NCBI GenBank assembly: GCA_034667545.1
Contig: JAXDJR010000135.1
Location: 1 to 6,856, forward strand
Reading direction: 5' to 3'
From: DATAPE01 sp034667545
GTDB taxonomy: Bacteria; Actinomycetota; CADDZG01; WHSQ01
DNA length: 6,856 bases
Each line of letters starts with the position of its first letter. Position 1 is the stretch's first letter. A model generated the notes under the pieces. It worked only from the letters and a program-made list of their open reading frames with translations. It ran no database searches and was not told the DNA's origin. The position numbers were made by a program, and so were the translations under genes. Below are positions 1 through 5,711 of the stretch, one piece after another.

Positions 1-1
1 C

Positions 2-100
2 GAATTCATTCCCGTATGCAAGTACCGCCTCACGTCCGCGATCGGACGGCGGGACCTCTTGGACGGGCTCATCAAGGAGTATCGAGCGGTGGGAGCATGA
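2..100 (+). CDS. C-terminal tail of an unidentified protein (partial, runs off left edge)
   Basis: Frame 2 is open from the left edge to a TGA at 98-100 and encodes 32 residues ending in LLDGLIKEYRAVGA. The basic, leucine-rich composition looks more protein-like than the overlapping frame 1, which is also open here. The ending loosely recalls the 'GLI.EY..A' tails of some actinobacterial transposases and integrases, but that is an impression from memory and not an assignment. The start and any catalytic residues would lie outside the window. The TGA overlaps an ATG at 97-99, which opens a frame to 252 that I do not recognise and do not call. Whether this is a real gene end is uncertain. Confidence 0.3.
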   Translation, partial: EFIPVCKYRLTSAIGRRDLLDGLIKEYRAVGA

Positions 101-518
101 TGAATCTTCGTTTTGGTACCCCACACGTGCTCTCTGGGAACCTGCAGGTCCGCATCCAGACTTACCAGTACGCCGCGCTGTTAGCGAACAGGCAGCCCGC
201 GGCCACGGGCATCTTGGCCGGAACCGGATTGGCAGGGCCACTAACGTTCTGATGAGTTCGGATCAGCGTGTCGGCCCTCTTTCGTCGGGTCTGTCGTCGG
301 CACGCTGGTCTGTTCAACCGCCAGAGCCACTGGGGATCGTGGTCGTTTGCCGGAGCAGGCAAGGGCCAAGAAGGGGTCGCTCACGAGAGGGCCCACAAGC
401 GCCGCACGAGGGACGCTGGTGTCATCCCCCGAGTTAGCTCTGGCAACCAAGCGTGACCGCAGGGTTCGGTATCCTTTCTGCCCGGCCCTGCTGTCATGCA
501 AAGGCCGCCAGCTGGAGG
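101..518. other. Gene-poor stretch, nothing recognised
   Basis: Several short open frames occur on both strands, but none has a recognisable motif or a family resemblance, and their translations are rich in Arg, Pro, Ser and Gly, as expected of out-of-frame GC-rich DNA. One frame beginning with ATG at 97 runs to a TGA at 250-252 and is preceded by a modest GTGGGAG; its 51 residues resemble nothing I know. I saw no convincing hairpin, repeat or tRNA. Confidence 0.4.
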
Positions 519-863
519 TCAGCTCTGCCCTGAGCTGCGGTCAAAGATCCGTAGCGCGCGGATCAGGATTCGCGGTTCCTGAACCCACACGGCTCGCACC
601 AGAACCTCTTCTTGGGTTCCTACGAATGAGGTGAGCGAGACCAACTCGGTAGCCGCGGCTGGATCGAACTCACCGCCGAGAGGACGGACGAAGAGAACCT
701 CAGCCTCGAGCGACGAGGTGGGCAGCCGTTGAACTCCAGCCAAGTGGCCGCTGGTATCGTCAGCCAGGTCCTCGCATAGGTAACTTGCGATCAGGTCGTC
801 ATCGTTGGCAACGACGGCACTGGCGAAGCCCTGAGCGAAGGCGTACACCTCTCCGATATCCAC
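519..863 (-). CDS. Small hypothetical protein, possibly NTF2/SnoaL-like; paralogue of the 6643-6837 product
   Basis: The 114-residue product starts at GTG (863-861). The start is well supported: AGGAGGG lies seven bases upstream, an almost ideal Shine-Dalgarno. I do not recognise a named family. Visible features are an N-terminal amphipathic helix (about 5-33, VYAFAQGFASAVVANDDDLI), a short linker, and then strand-like stretches at about 54-60 (AEVLFVR), 74-81 and 86-108. A helix followed by a curved sheet at this length would suit an NTF2/SnoaL-like fold, but no catalytic residue can be named, so this is inference. There is no signal peptide or membrane segment. Residues 1-35 match the product at 6643 at about half of positions. 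The neighbours are not obviously linked in function. Confidence 0.7.
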   Translation of the reverse strand: MDIGEVYAFAQGFASAVVANDDDLIASYLCEDLADDTSGHLAGVQRLPTSSLEAEVLFVRPLGGEFDPAAATELVSLTSFVGTQEEVLVRAVWVQEPRILIRALRIFDRSSGQS

Positions 864-870
864 CTGTGAG

Positions 871-877
871 CCCTCCT
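871..877 (-). promoter_or_regulatory. Strong Shine-Dalgarno for the 519-863 gene
   Basis: The minus strand reads AGGAGGG, complementary to the 3' end of 16S rRNA, separated by seven bases from the GTG at 863-861. It decides the start of a gene that has no ATG near its 5' end. Confidence 0.8.
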
Positions 878-1439
878 GGAAGTCCTAACCCTCAGCCGAT
901 CAAGGAATCGGCAACTTTCTGGCCCTCTTTTGACTCATTTGCCCGGCTTCGACTGCGAGTGGTCACCATAGCCTCCGGCGGTACTAAGCAAGCCTGCGGC
1001 GGGTTTCCTCGGCTTCACAAAAGACTGCTGGTTGATTGCCCCCTGCCCCGGGGCTGGCTGCTGGCTGAACCACCCCCGGCGCCCGGGCCCCCCGCCTAGA
1101 GCGAGGCTGCAGCTACATCTTCCGCCCGGACTGGGACGAAAGCAATACAAGCATGCAAAAAGCTCAAATCATCTCAACGACGGAGCGTATCGAAGCCCCG
1201 CCGTGAAGGGGATCGACGACGCCTGGTTCCACGCACATCGCCGCCCTCATTCCTCCCCGTTTTTTCTCAGAACGAGCCCAAACCGGCTTGCAACCCCCAC
1301 TTTCCCGCCTACAGAGGGCCCACGATGGGAACCCGTTGAGGCTCGAATCACGCCCAATAGTGATTAGCGCAGGCTCATAGGGTTCCGCGAAAGCCTAGAA
1401 ACAAGGCCATTTTGGGGCATCTGGCGATAGGTTCGCGAT
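878..1439. other. Gene-poor, locally very GC-rich stretch
   Basis: No convincing gene was found on either strand. A minus frame (935-1150) and a plus frame (1032-1367) are open, but they have low-complexity, Pro/Arg/Gly-rich translations and no supporting ribosome binding site. The segment 1040-1100 is dominated by C- and G-runs. A T-run at 1260-1266 on the plus strand lacks a stable hairpin before it, so no terminator is called. The end of this stretch should contain the promoter of the former terminase gene, but no -35/-10 pair stands out. Confidence 0.4.
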
Positions 1440-1924
1440 ATGGCCAATCCCACCCCGGTGGACCCCGACCGACGTAAGCGATTGGGGAACCTCCGAGCGC
1501 GGCAAGCCGAAGCCTCCTGATGGTGGCATTCTCGATAAGGTGCCCCGAGCCCGAAGAGCCCCGGCGAGCTCGGCAGGAAGCACTGGAGGAAGAGGATATG
1601 GAGTTCCGGTGCCACGTGGCTCGATGTGGCTGCGACTCCCGGATGGTGGACACCCTGTGCTGGTGGTACGAGGTCCGCGAGTTGTGCGAGGCGGAGGTTA
1701 CGGCCCGCTCCATGACCACCGGGTCCAAGGGGCAACTGCGGGTGAACCCCGCGGCAACTGAGCTCGACCGCATCGACGCCGACCTAGATCGCATGGAGGC
1801 AACACTCGGTCTCACACCCAGGGCGCAGGCCCGGTACGGATTCAGGGTGGCGAAGCCTGCGAGCAAACTGGATGAGCTCACCAAGCGCCGGCGGGATCGA
1901 GAGCCTGATCCTCCTTCCTTCTAG
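1440..1924 (+). pseudogene. Decayed phage terminase small subunit, P27-like, split over three frames
   Basis: The C-terminal half, open from 1634 to the TAG at 1922-1924, reads DSRMVDTLCWWYEVREL, then a GSKGQ..VNP motif, an acidic helix and LGLTPRAQARYGF. This order and the 'LGLTP.AR...G' ending are typical of P27-like terminase small subunits, which recognise phage DNA for packaging. Upstream pieces continue the protein in other frames: an N-terminus from ATG 1440 (MANPTPVDPDRRKRLGN), then RGKPKPPDGGILDKVP at about 1498-1545, then SPGELGRKHWRKRIWSSG and TWLDV at about 1551-1628. Joined, they give about 160 residues, a usual family length. At least three frame changes are needed, and TGA 1518-1520 and a TAA at 1533-1538 block the first frame. 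An ATG at 1520 would give an intact 134-residue ORF, but its first 38 residues lack family character. No large terminase, portal or capsid gene follows. Confidence 0.72.
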
Positions 1925-2542
1925 GCAGGGGCTCAACCTTGTCGCGAATCAGTCGATAAGAAATCAGGTCCGGGATGGTGGCGGCGCTCTGGACCCCCTG
2001 AGCGCGGCCGCCCCCGGATTATTACGCCCGGCATCTCTGGGTGCGACGGTTGTCACATCGCCATCGTCGAAGCGCGCAAGCGCGGGATGCAGGAAGCGAA
2101 GATACACCCGAGGATGGAAGCGTACGGAGGGGTCAGGGAGACTCGATGACAGAGAGAATTTCGGATGAGTTTCCGGTCAAGGGTCTGACGTAGTCCATCA
2201 GCGACTGCTCCATTTGATGAATCTGATCTTTCTCTCCGACAGATCGACCGCTAACTCCAGGACGTCCCTGTGTGGACCAGGACGAACTTCAGTCTTGATT
2301 CCTCTTGGGCCCAGGGGGCCAGAGTCGTCGCAACAGCAGGGTGTGCGTCAGCGAGCAGCAGATCCTCGCCGAGTCTAAGGAGCGCCCAGTGAAATGAAGA
2401 GCGGCGTGGCCGTTAGGGTTTAGCCAGTTCGCGAGACTTTAGCTGCACCAAGCAAGATCTCCCGGCTGTTGCATAGGGCTGACAGAAGTTCGTTCCTCAT
2501 CCTGATCCAACGATCAGTATCATGCGATCGGGATCGGGTGAG
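1925..2542. other. No intact gene; coding-like debris
   Basis: The frame of the terminase remnant stays open past its TAG until TGA 2147-2149 and contains a CDGCH motif near 2043-2057, but there is no start signal and no family match. The minus strand at 2133-2451 has coding-like fragments, listed separately. No large terminase or other phage gene is visible, and no terminator or repeat is convincing. Confidence 0.4.
2133..2451 (-). pseudogene. Possible decayed gene of unknown function
   Basis: Reading down from 2451, one minus frame gives LVQLKSRELAKP and then TAA at 2415-2413. It stays open afterwards with LLRLGEDLLLADAHPAVATT and LAPWAQEESRLKFVLVHTG, ending at TAG 2253-2251. A different minus frame then gives KDQIHQMEQSLMDYVRPLTG and ends at TGA 2135-2133. 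The mix of hydrophobic and charged residues looks like real protein sequence, and the change of frame between the pieces recalls the decay of the terminase and methyltransferase genes here. I know no family that matches, and chance open frames in GC-rich DNA remain a real alternative. If genuine, it lies downstream of the BldC-type gene on the same strand. Confidence 0.25.
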
Positions 2543-2800
2543 TTAGTTGGTTGCACCAGCCTTATCCCTGATGTCCACGACTCTTGCCTTCGTATCGGTG
2601 ACGTCCACTATCCCTGCCCACTCGCTCGCTTCGAAAAGACTGCGGATCTGGCTGGCACTGTAGCGACGATGGCCCCCGAGGGTCTTGATCGTGGAAAGCT
2701 TGCCCGCGTGTGCCCATCGGGTCACGGTCTTGGGATCGACCCGGAACAGGCCGGCAACTTCTGCAGGGGTTAAAAGGTGATCATTCCTTGCAACTGCCAT
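2543..2800 (-). CDS. bldC: BldC-family MerR-like DNA-binding regulator
   Basis: The 85-residue protein starts at ATG 2800-2798, with GGAAGG seven bases upstream. Residues 9-47 (LLTPAEVAGLFRVDPKTVTR, then WAHAGKLSTIKTLGGHRRYS) closely match Streptomyces BldC, a small winged-helix protein related to the MerR/excisionase DNA-binding domain. The helix-turn-helix covers about 10-30 and the wing contains the hallmark LGGHRRY. Known BldC binds direct repeats cooperatively and controls the timing of development; in lineages that do not sporulate the role is less clear. This protein has a C-terminal extension (about 60-85, WAGIVDVTDTKARVVDIRDK) that, from memory, is longer than or different from the roughly 68-residue Streptomyces protein. 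It has no effector domain. An excisionase role is an alternative because of the nearby phage remnant, but the match to BldC is stronger. It is divergent from the ArsR-like gene, with a 412-base gap. Confidence 0.88.
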   Translation of the reverse strand: MAVARNDHLLTPAEVAGLFRVDPKTVTRWAHAGKLSTIKTLGGHRRYSASQIRSLFEASEWAGIVDVTDTKARVVDIRDKAGATN

Positions 2801-2807
2801 GTCGGAG

Positions 2808-2813
2808 CCTTCC
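2808..2813 (-). promoter_or_regulatory. Ribosome binding site of the BldC-type gene
   Basis: The minus strand reads GGAAGG, seven bases before ATG 2800-2798. It supports this ATG as the start. No clear -35/-10 pair was found further upstream. Confidence 0.65.
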
Positions 2814-2970
2814 GCCTAGGTTCTCCCACAAGGCCCCAATGGCTTTAGTTCCCTGCGCTGCTCCAACGAGTATCGCTTGTCTCGCTTGGGAAAGAAAGGG
2901 TATTCGGGAGATATTCCGGTTTTGGCGGTGTTGGGGGCTGCGACATGGCTTGAGCAGGAGGAACAAACGG

Positions 2971-2997
2971 ATGGACCGGAATGCCACAAAGCCGTAA
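2971..2997 (+). CDS. Possible leader peptide MDRNATKP upstream of the efflux operon
   Basis: AGGAGGA at 2956-2962 is a near-perfect Shine-Dalgarno eight bases before ATG 2971, which opens only eight codons (MDRNATKP) before TAA 2995-2997. Four bases later a CCCG-GTAA-CGGG hairpin could form. Such arrangements are known from attenuators of resistance and efflux genes, where stalling on a short peptide alters RNA folding. Here the link is inference: the regulator's own promoter at 3177-3206 lies downstream, so the peptide would only be on the operon mRNA if a second, upstream promoter exists, and I could not identify one. A chance match is quite possible. Confidence 0.25.
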   Translation: MDRNATKP

Positions 2998-3001
2998 GTA
3001 A

Positions 3002-3013
3002 CCCGGTAACGGG
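3002..3013 (+). repeat. Small hairpin with a GNRA-type loop
   Basis: CCCG (3002-3005), loop GTAA (3006-3009) and CGGG (3010-3013) form a perfect four-base-pair stem closed by a GNRA tetraloop. It directly follows the stop of the putative leader peptide. There is no U-tract after it, so it is not an intrinsic terminator. Confidence 0.35.
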
Positions 3014-3176
3014 GGAGAATCTTCGGGACCGATGGCCGAGTGAGCCAGGTTTTCCGGGCGGCCGAAAGACGCTGGAGAAGATCGGTAGGCGAGAATTGGG
3101 ATATGAGGGTGACGCCCGAGACCAGCCCGCCGAACCTCGAGACCCAGCCTGTGGCGGGTTCAAGCCAGGTCTTAGC

Positions 3177-3206
3177 TTGCAGAGCAATCTTTGCAGAGGT
3201 TAATCT
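3177..3206 (+). promoter_or_regulatory. Probable leaderless promoter of the ArsR-like/MFS operon
   Basis: TTGCAG (3177-3182) and TAATCT (3201-3206) are separated by 18 bases and fit a primary-sigma -35/-10 pair, TAATCT having the TAnnnT form common in actinobacteria. Six bases after the -10 comes the GTG at 3213, so transcription would start at the start codon, giving a leaderless mRNA. This matches the lack of a well-placed Shine-Dalgarno: AGAGG at 3196-3200 is 12 bases from the GTG. Confidence 0.5.
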
Positions 3207-3210
3207 GCAA
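3191..3210. promoter_or_regulatory. Palindromic operator overlapping the -10, with an extra half-site upstream
   Basis: TTGCAGA (3191-3197) and TCTGCAA (3204-3210) are perfect inverted seven-base arms around GGTTAA, covering the proposed -10. A third copy of the half-site, TTGCAGAG, occurs at 3177-3184, in direct orientation and 14 bases upstream, over the -35. A symmetrical site just before a winged-helix regulator gene is typical of autoregulation by dimeric ArsR-type repressors. The binding protein is inferred to be the product of 3213-3782. Confidence 0.55.
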
Positions 3211-3212
3211 CT

Positions 3213-3782
3213 GTGAGCCTTCCGGAACGACAATTCGATCTCCGTGGCCTGAAGGCATTGGCTCATCCGTTGCGACAGAGGATCCTCTACCACCTGGCTT
3301 TCGTGGGTTCTGCGAATTCGACCGAGGTCGCCAAGGCTTTTAGTGAGAGCACCGGTGTGACGAGCTACCACCTTCGGCAGCTTGCAGCCGCAGGAGTCAT
3401 CGAGGAGGAGACCTCGCGGCGCCGAGGTCGCGAACGGTGGTGGCGGATCGTCCCTTTGGATTTGCGCGGACTTACGGCCGAAGCCTCAACCGAACCTAGA
3501 GCAGATGCCGTCACGGCGGATCTCCAATGGATCCGTTTCGACCGAGACCAGAAGTTGATCACGCGGCATCTCGCGCAGGCCAGCGTCGACCCGGCGATCG
3601 AAAAGGCGAGCGTCTTCTCCAGCTCAGCGGCGCACCTTACGCCGGACGAGCTGGTGTCTTTCACCGAGGAGTTTGTGACATTGCTCAAGCGCTACTGGCG
3701 GAATCCCGAGGACCGGCCCGCTGAGGCCTCTCCGGTGGCGGTCATGTTATACGCGTTCCCATGGCCCGGCGAGCCGCGCTAA
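3213..3782 (+). CDS. ArsR-like winged-helix transcriptional regulator
   Basis: The 189-residue protein starts at GTG 3213. Residues 12-80 form an ArsR-like winged helix-turn-helix: ALAHPLRQRILYHLAF at the start, a recognition helix at about 48-62 (TGVTSYHLRQLAAAG) and a basic wing at about 69-79 (RRRGRERWWRI). The rest (about 100-189), including HLTPDELVSFTEEFVTLLKR and PVAVMLYAFPWPG near the end, resembles the C-terminal part of actinobacterial 'helix-turn-helix domain' regulators that often accompany MFS transporters. There are no cysteines, so a classic ArsR metal-thiolate sensor is unlikely and a small-molecule ligand or ligand-free repression is more plausible. The 3' end overlaps the transporter start by 22 bases, implying translational coupling. 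The palindrome upstream suggests it represses its own operon. Confidence 0.9.
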   Translation: MSLPERQFDLRGLKALAHPLRQRILYHLAFVGSANSTEVAKAFSESTGVTSYHLRQLAAAGVIEEETSRRRGRERWWRIVPLDLRGLTAEASTEPRADAVTADLQWIRFDRDQKLITRHLAQASVDPAIEKASVFSSSAAHLTPDELVSFTEEFVTLLKRYWRNPEDRPAEASPVAVMLYAFPWPGEPR

Positions 3783-4981
3783 CTGCCGGCGCGCCACTGT
3801 CGACGCTCGTCGCTGCGGAGACGATCTCGGCCTTTGGTTCGCAGCTCTCTGCCCTTGCGATTCCCTGGTTCGTTCTCATTACAACGCATTCGCCCACGCG
3901 GATGGGGATCGTCTTTGCGACCGAACTACTGCCGCTGGTGATCCTCGGGCTTCCAAGCGGGATCGTCTTGGATCGCATCGGGGCGCGCCGGACGATGCTT
4001 CTGTGCGACGCAGCACGAGCCCCCTTGATCGCGCTGGTTCCTGCGCTCCACCTGGCGGGTGCGCTCACGTTTCCCGCCCTACTGGTGATCGTCCTTGTCG
4101 TCGGCGTGTTCTCGACCCCGTACTTTGCTGCGCAACGCTTGGCGATTCCCCAAGTGGTGGGCGACGACGAGGTTCTCGTCGCCAGAGGAAACACCCTTGT
4201 CGAGGGCGTAACGAACCTGGCGAACTTCGCGGGACCAGCGGCGGCCGGCGTTCTGATCGGCATGATCGGCGCGACCTCGCTACTGTGGATCGATGCGCTC
4301 ACGTTCGTGATCTCCTTCGCCTTGATCGCCGCCTTCGTCCCTGCTCGCTTCCCAACCGCCGAACCCGCTGAAGCCAACCGCTTTCTCGACGGCGTTCGAT
4401 ATGTTCTTTCTGATCGGCTGATCACTCGTGCGGCTGCTTCGAGCATCCTCTTCGGCTTCGTGTTTCGCCTCCTGTTCGTCTCATTCCCGCTGCTTGCCTT
4501 TTACCGTTATCACCACGACCCAAGAGTGGCGGGCTGGCTGTTCGCCGCCTGGGGAGGCGGCGCAATCCTCGGATCCATGGCTGCCTACCGGATCATCGCA
4601 CTGGCGCGACCCTTGAACGTCGCCGCTATAGCAGCACTCGGGACGGCCCTGCCACTCTGGCTACTGGTCCCGGATATGAACATCGCGGTAACCATTGCGG
4701 GAGTCACGCTTTCATCAGCCGCGATACCAGCGATCAACGCCCCCTACATCACCATGCTCTCGACCCGCGTCCCGCCGCATCTACAAGGCCGCGTTTTTCA
4801 GGCGATCATGACGATTGCCAATCTCGCTGCTCCCCTCGGCTACCTGGTAGCAGGGCCGATCTTCCTAGCCGTCGGGCTATCGGTGGGCTACTCGATCATC
4901 GCGATTCTGGCCACAGTGGCTGGCATCAACTTCCTGATGGCTGTGTGGGACTCGACGCAACTACCATCGCGAATGACATAG
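3761..4981 (+). CDS. MFS transporter, drug-efflux type (MFS_3/DHA3-like)
   Basis: The 406-residue membrane protein has about 12 hydrophobic segments, for example near 29-42, 50-69, 104-118, 157-170, 175-193, 228-247, 256-274, 287-303, 308-323 and 355-392. Motif A of the major facilitator superfamily is clear at about 66-77 (SGIVLDRIGARR), in the loop between segments 2 and 3. The segment PPHLQGRVFQ at about 338-347 is typical of the MFS_3/EntS-like group, which exports drugs, siderophores and macrolides using the proton gradient. The length is normal for the family and no lesion is seen. ATG 3761 is the only usable start in this frame: there is no ATG, GTG or TTG nearby to replace it, and no strong Shine-Dalgarno, so translation is probably coupled to the regulator gene it overlaps. 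The substrate cannot be read from sequence. Confidence 0.92.
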   Translation: MARRAALTAGAPLSTLVAAETISAFGSQLSALAIPWFVLITTHSPTRMGIVFATELLPLVILGLPSGIVLDRIGARRTMLLCDAARAPLIALVPALHLAGALTFPALLVIVLVVGVFSTPYFAAQRLAIPQVVGDDEVLVARGNTLVEGVTNLANFAGPAAAGVLIGMIGATSLLWIDALTFVISFALIAAFVPARFPTAEPAEANRFLDGVRYVLSDRLITRAAASSILFGFVFRLLFVSFPLLAFYRYHHDPRVAGWLFAAWGGGAILGSMAAYRIIALARPLNVAAIAALGTALPLWLLVPDMNIAVTIAGVTLSSAAIPAINAPYITMLSTRVPPHLQGRVFQAIMTIANLAAPLGYLVAGPIFLAVGLSVGYSIIAILATVAGINFLMAVWDSTQLPSRMT

Positions 4982-4999
4982 GCACCGGCCCACGCCCGA

Positions 5000-5038
5000 C
5001 CACTCTGATCTTGACTTGGCTCAAGCGACCAGGAGTGG
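5000..5038. terminator. Weak nested hairpin between convergent genes, possible terminator
   Basis: CCACTC (5000-5005) pairs with GAGTGG (5033-5038), and inside it CTTGA (5010-5014) pairs with TCAAG (5021-5025) around CTTGGC. It lies in the 131-base gap where the transporter and the acetyltransferase genes converge, a usual place for a bidirectional terminator. No T-run follows on either strand, so intrinsic termination is doubtful. Confidence 0.25.
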
Positions 5039-5112
5039 AAACGTGCCCGCGCCTCTGTGGTTCGAGGGAATGAGTTCTACGCCCAACAATGAAGTCGAAG
5101 AGGATCGGTTCC

Positions 5113-5619
5113 TCAAGAAGTAGGGGGATCTGAGACCCGTGGACCACTTTCTCCGACGTCGGAAGTCGCAAGAGTCGGAAGATGGATCAGCCCCGCCTCC
5201 GTTGGTCTGAAACCGCACGCATCTAGATAGAACGTTGCCAGGCCAGGGTCCCAATCCACGTGAAGCCATTCGCATTGCGCTGCCTTCGCATGCGTTGCTG
5301 CGAGGCGTACCAAACGCGTGCCTATGCCTTTGTGCTGATGGGCTCCGTGAGTCTTTGTGTCGATCAGGAAGGCGTGATCTCCGCCATCCGTTGCGACATT
5401 GACGAAGCCGACGAGCGTGCCATCGTTTAGGCGCGCCGTGACCCAGCCGAGACTGTGAGGGTGGATTCGAGCCCACCAACCCGCCGACGGTCTTCCGCCA
5501 TGTGAGTCCACCAGCTCGACCATTTCCTCGTCGGTCACTGGGTCGCGCCAGCCGAACGTGACGTTGCCGAAGACGATTTCCGATTGCGTGTCAGCCACTC
5601 CGCGGACAATATCTCTCAA
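5113..5619 (-). CDS. GNAT-family N-acetyltransferase
   Basis: The 168-residue open frame ends at TGA 5115-5113. The GNAT fold is recognisable: strand residues at about 69-76 (LVGFVNVA) and 83-88 (AFLIDT), the acetyl-CoA pyrophosphate loop with the Q-x-x-G-x-G pattern at 95-100 (QHKGIG) followed by helix TRLVRLAATHAKAAQ, and a C-terminal FYLDACGFRPTEAGLIHL at about 130-147, where the tyrosine and the CGF are typical. It would transfer acetyl from acetyl-CoA to an amine; the substrate is unknown. The start is uncertain: TTG 5619-5617 gives the longest product, while GTG 5598-5596 (codon 8) is an alternative, and neither has a well-spaced Shine-Dalgarno. It may have been the second gene of an operon behind the broken methyltransferase. 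It converges on the transporter gene. Confidence 0.88.
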   Translation of the reverse strand: MRDIVRGVADTQSEIVFGNVTFGWRDPVTDEEMVELVDSHGGRPSAGWWARIHPHSLGWVTARLNDGTLVGFVNVATDGGDHAFLIDTKTHGAHQHKGIGTRLVRLAATHAKAAQCEWLHVDWDPGLATFYLDACGFRPTEAGLIHLPTLATSDVGESGPRVSDPPTS

Positions 5620-5639
5620 CGTCCTGGTGTTTCGCTTGG

Positions 5640-5654
5640 AGACTCGGGGAGTCT
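5640..5654. repeat. Short perfect hairpin upstream of the acetyltransferase
   Basis: AGACTC (5640-5645) and GAGTCT (5649-5654) form a six-base-pair stem with a GGG loop (CCC on the minus strand). It lies 20 bases before the TTG start of the acetyltransferase, in the gap behind the broken methyltransferase. It could be an operator or an RNA hairpin; with no T-run it does not look like a terminator. Confidence 0.35.
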
Positions 5655-5711
5655 TGGTTGGGCCCCGCCTCTCTTAATGACGGGAATCCAAGCACGCAGC
5701 GCGAGTGGCGC

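Larger units (their letters stand above)
2814..3176. other. Divergent intergenic region between the BldC-type and ArsR-like genes
   Basis: This region should hold the BldC-type promoter on the minus strand and any distal promoter of the efflux operon. Open frames here (minus 2781-3371, plus 2877-3203) lack start signals and family resemblance and are not called. The plus strand has a very short ORF with a strong Shine-Dalgarno (2971-2997) followed by a small GNRA hairpin (3002-3013), listed separately. I looked for known riboswitch motifs (ykkC/guanidine, cobalamin, SAM) and saw none that fit. Confidence 0.45.

Noticed and set aside
935..1150. Minus-strand frame upstream of the 519-863 gene
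   Set aside because: Its N-terminal half is low-complexity Gly/Pro/Arg/Cys sequence from a GC-run region, there is no start signal, and no family was recognised.
1315..1370. tRNA-like T-arm around GGCTCGAATC
   Set aside because: No matching acceptor, D or anticodon stems could be folded on either strand.
1375..1884. 169-residue minus-strand frame opposite the terminase remnant
   Set aside because: It is Ser/Arg-rich and without motifs, whereas the plus strand gives a specific P27-like match.
2877..3203. 108-residue plus-strand frame ending just before the ArsR-like gene
   Set aside because: It needs a TTG start without a Shine-Dalgarno, resembles no family, and its end runs through the proposed promoter and operator.
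2990..3220. Riboswitch (cobalamin, SAM or guanidine type) before the efflux operon
   Set aside because: CTGCAACTGTGAGCC near 3206-3220 superficially recalls a cobalamin element, but the other conserved boxes are missing and it overlaps the start codon.
2781..3371. 196-residue minus-strand open frame between the two regulators
   Set aside because: It overlaps the BldC-type start and the 5' part of the ArsR-like gene, has no ribosome binding site, and its composition is not protein-like. It is a shadow frame.
3742..4446. 234-residue minus-strand frame opposite the transporter
   Set aside because: It is antisense to a clear membrane protein gene, and its Ser/Ala/Thr/Arg-rich translation is the usual complement of such coding sequence.
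5021..5479. 152-residue minus-strand frame within the acetyltransferase locus
   Set aside because: It lies in another frame of the acetyltransferase gene, which carries the QxxGxG motif. It is a shadow.
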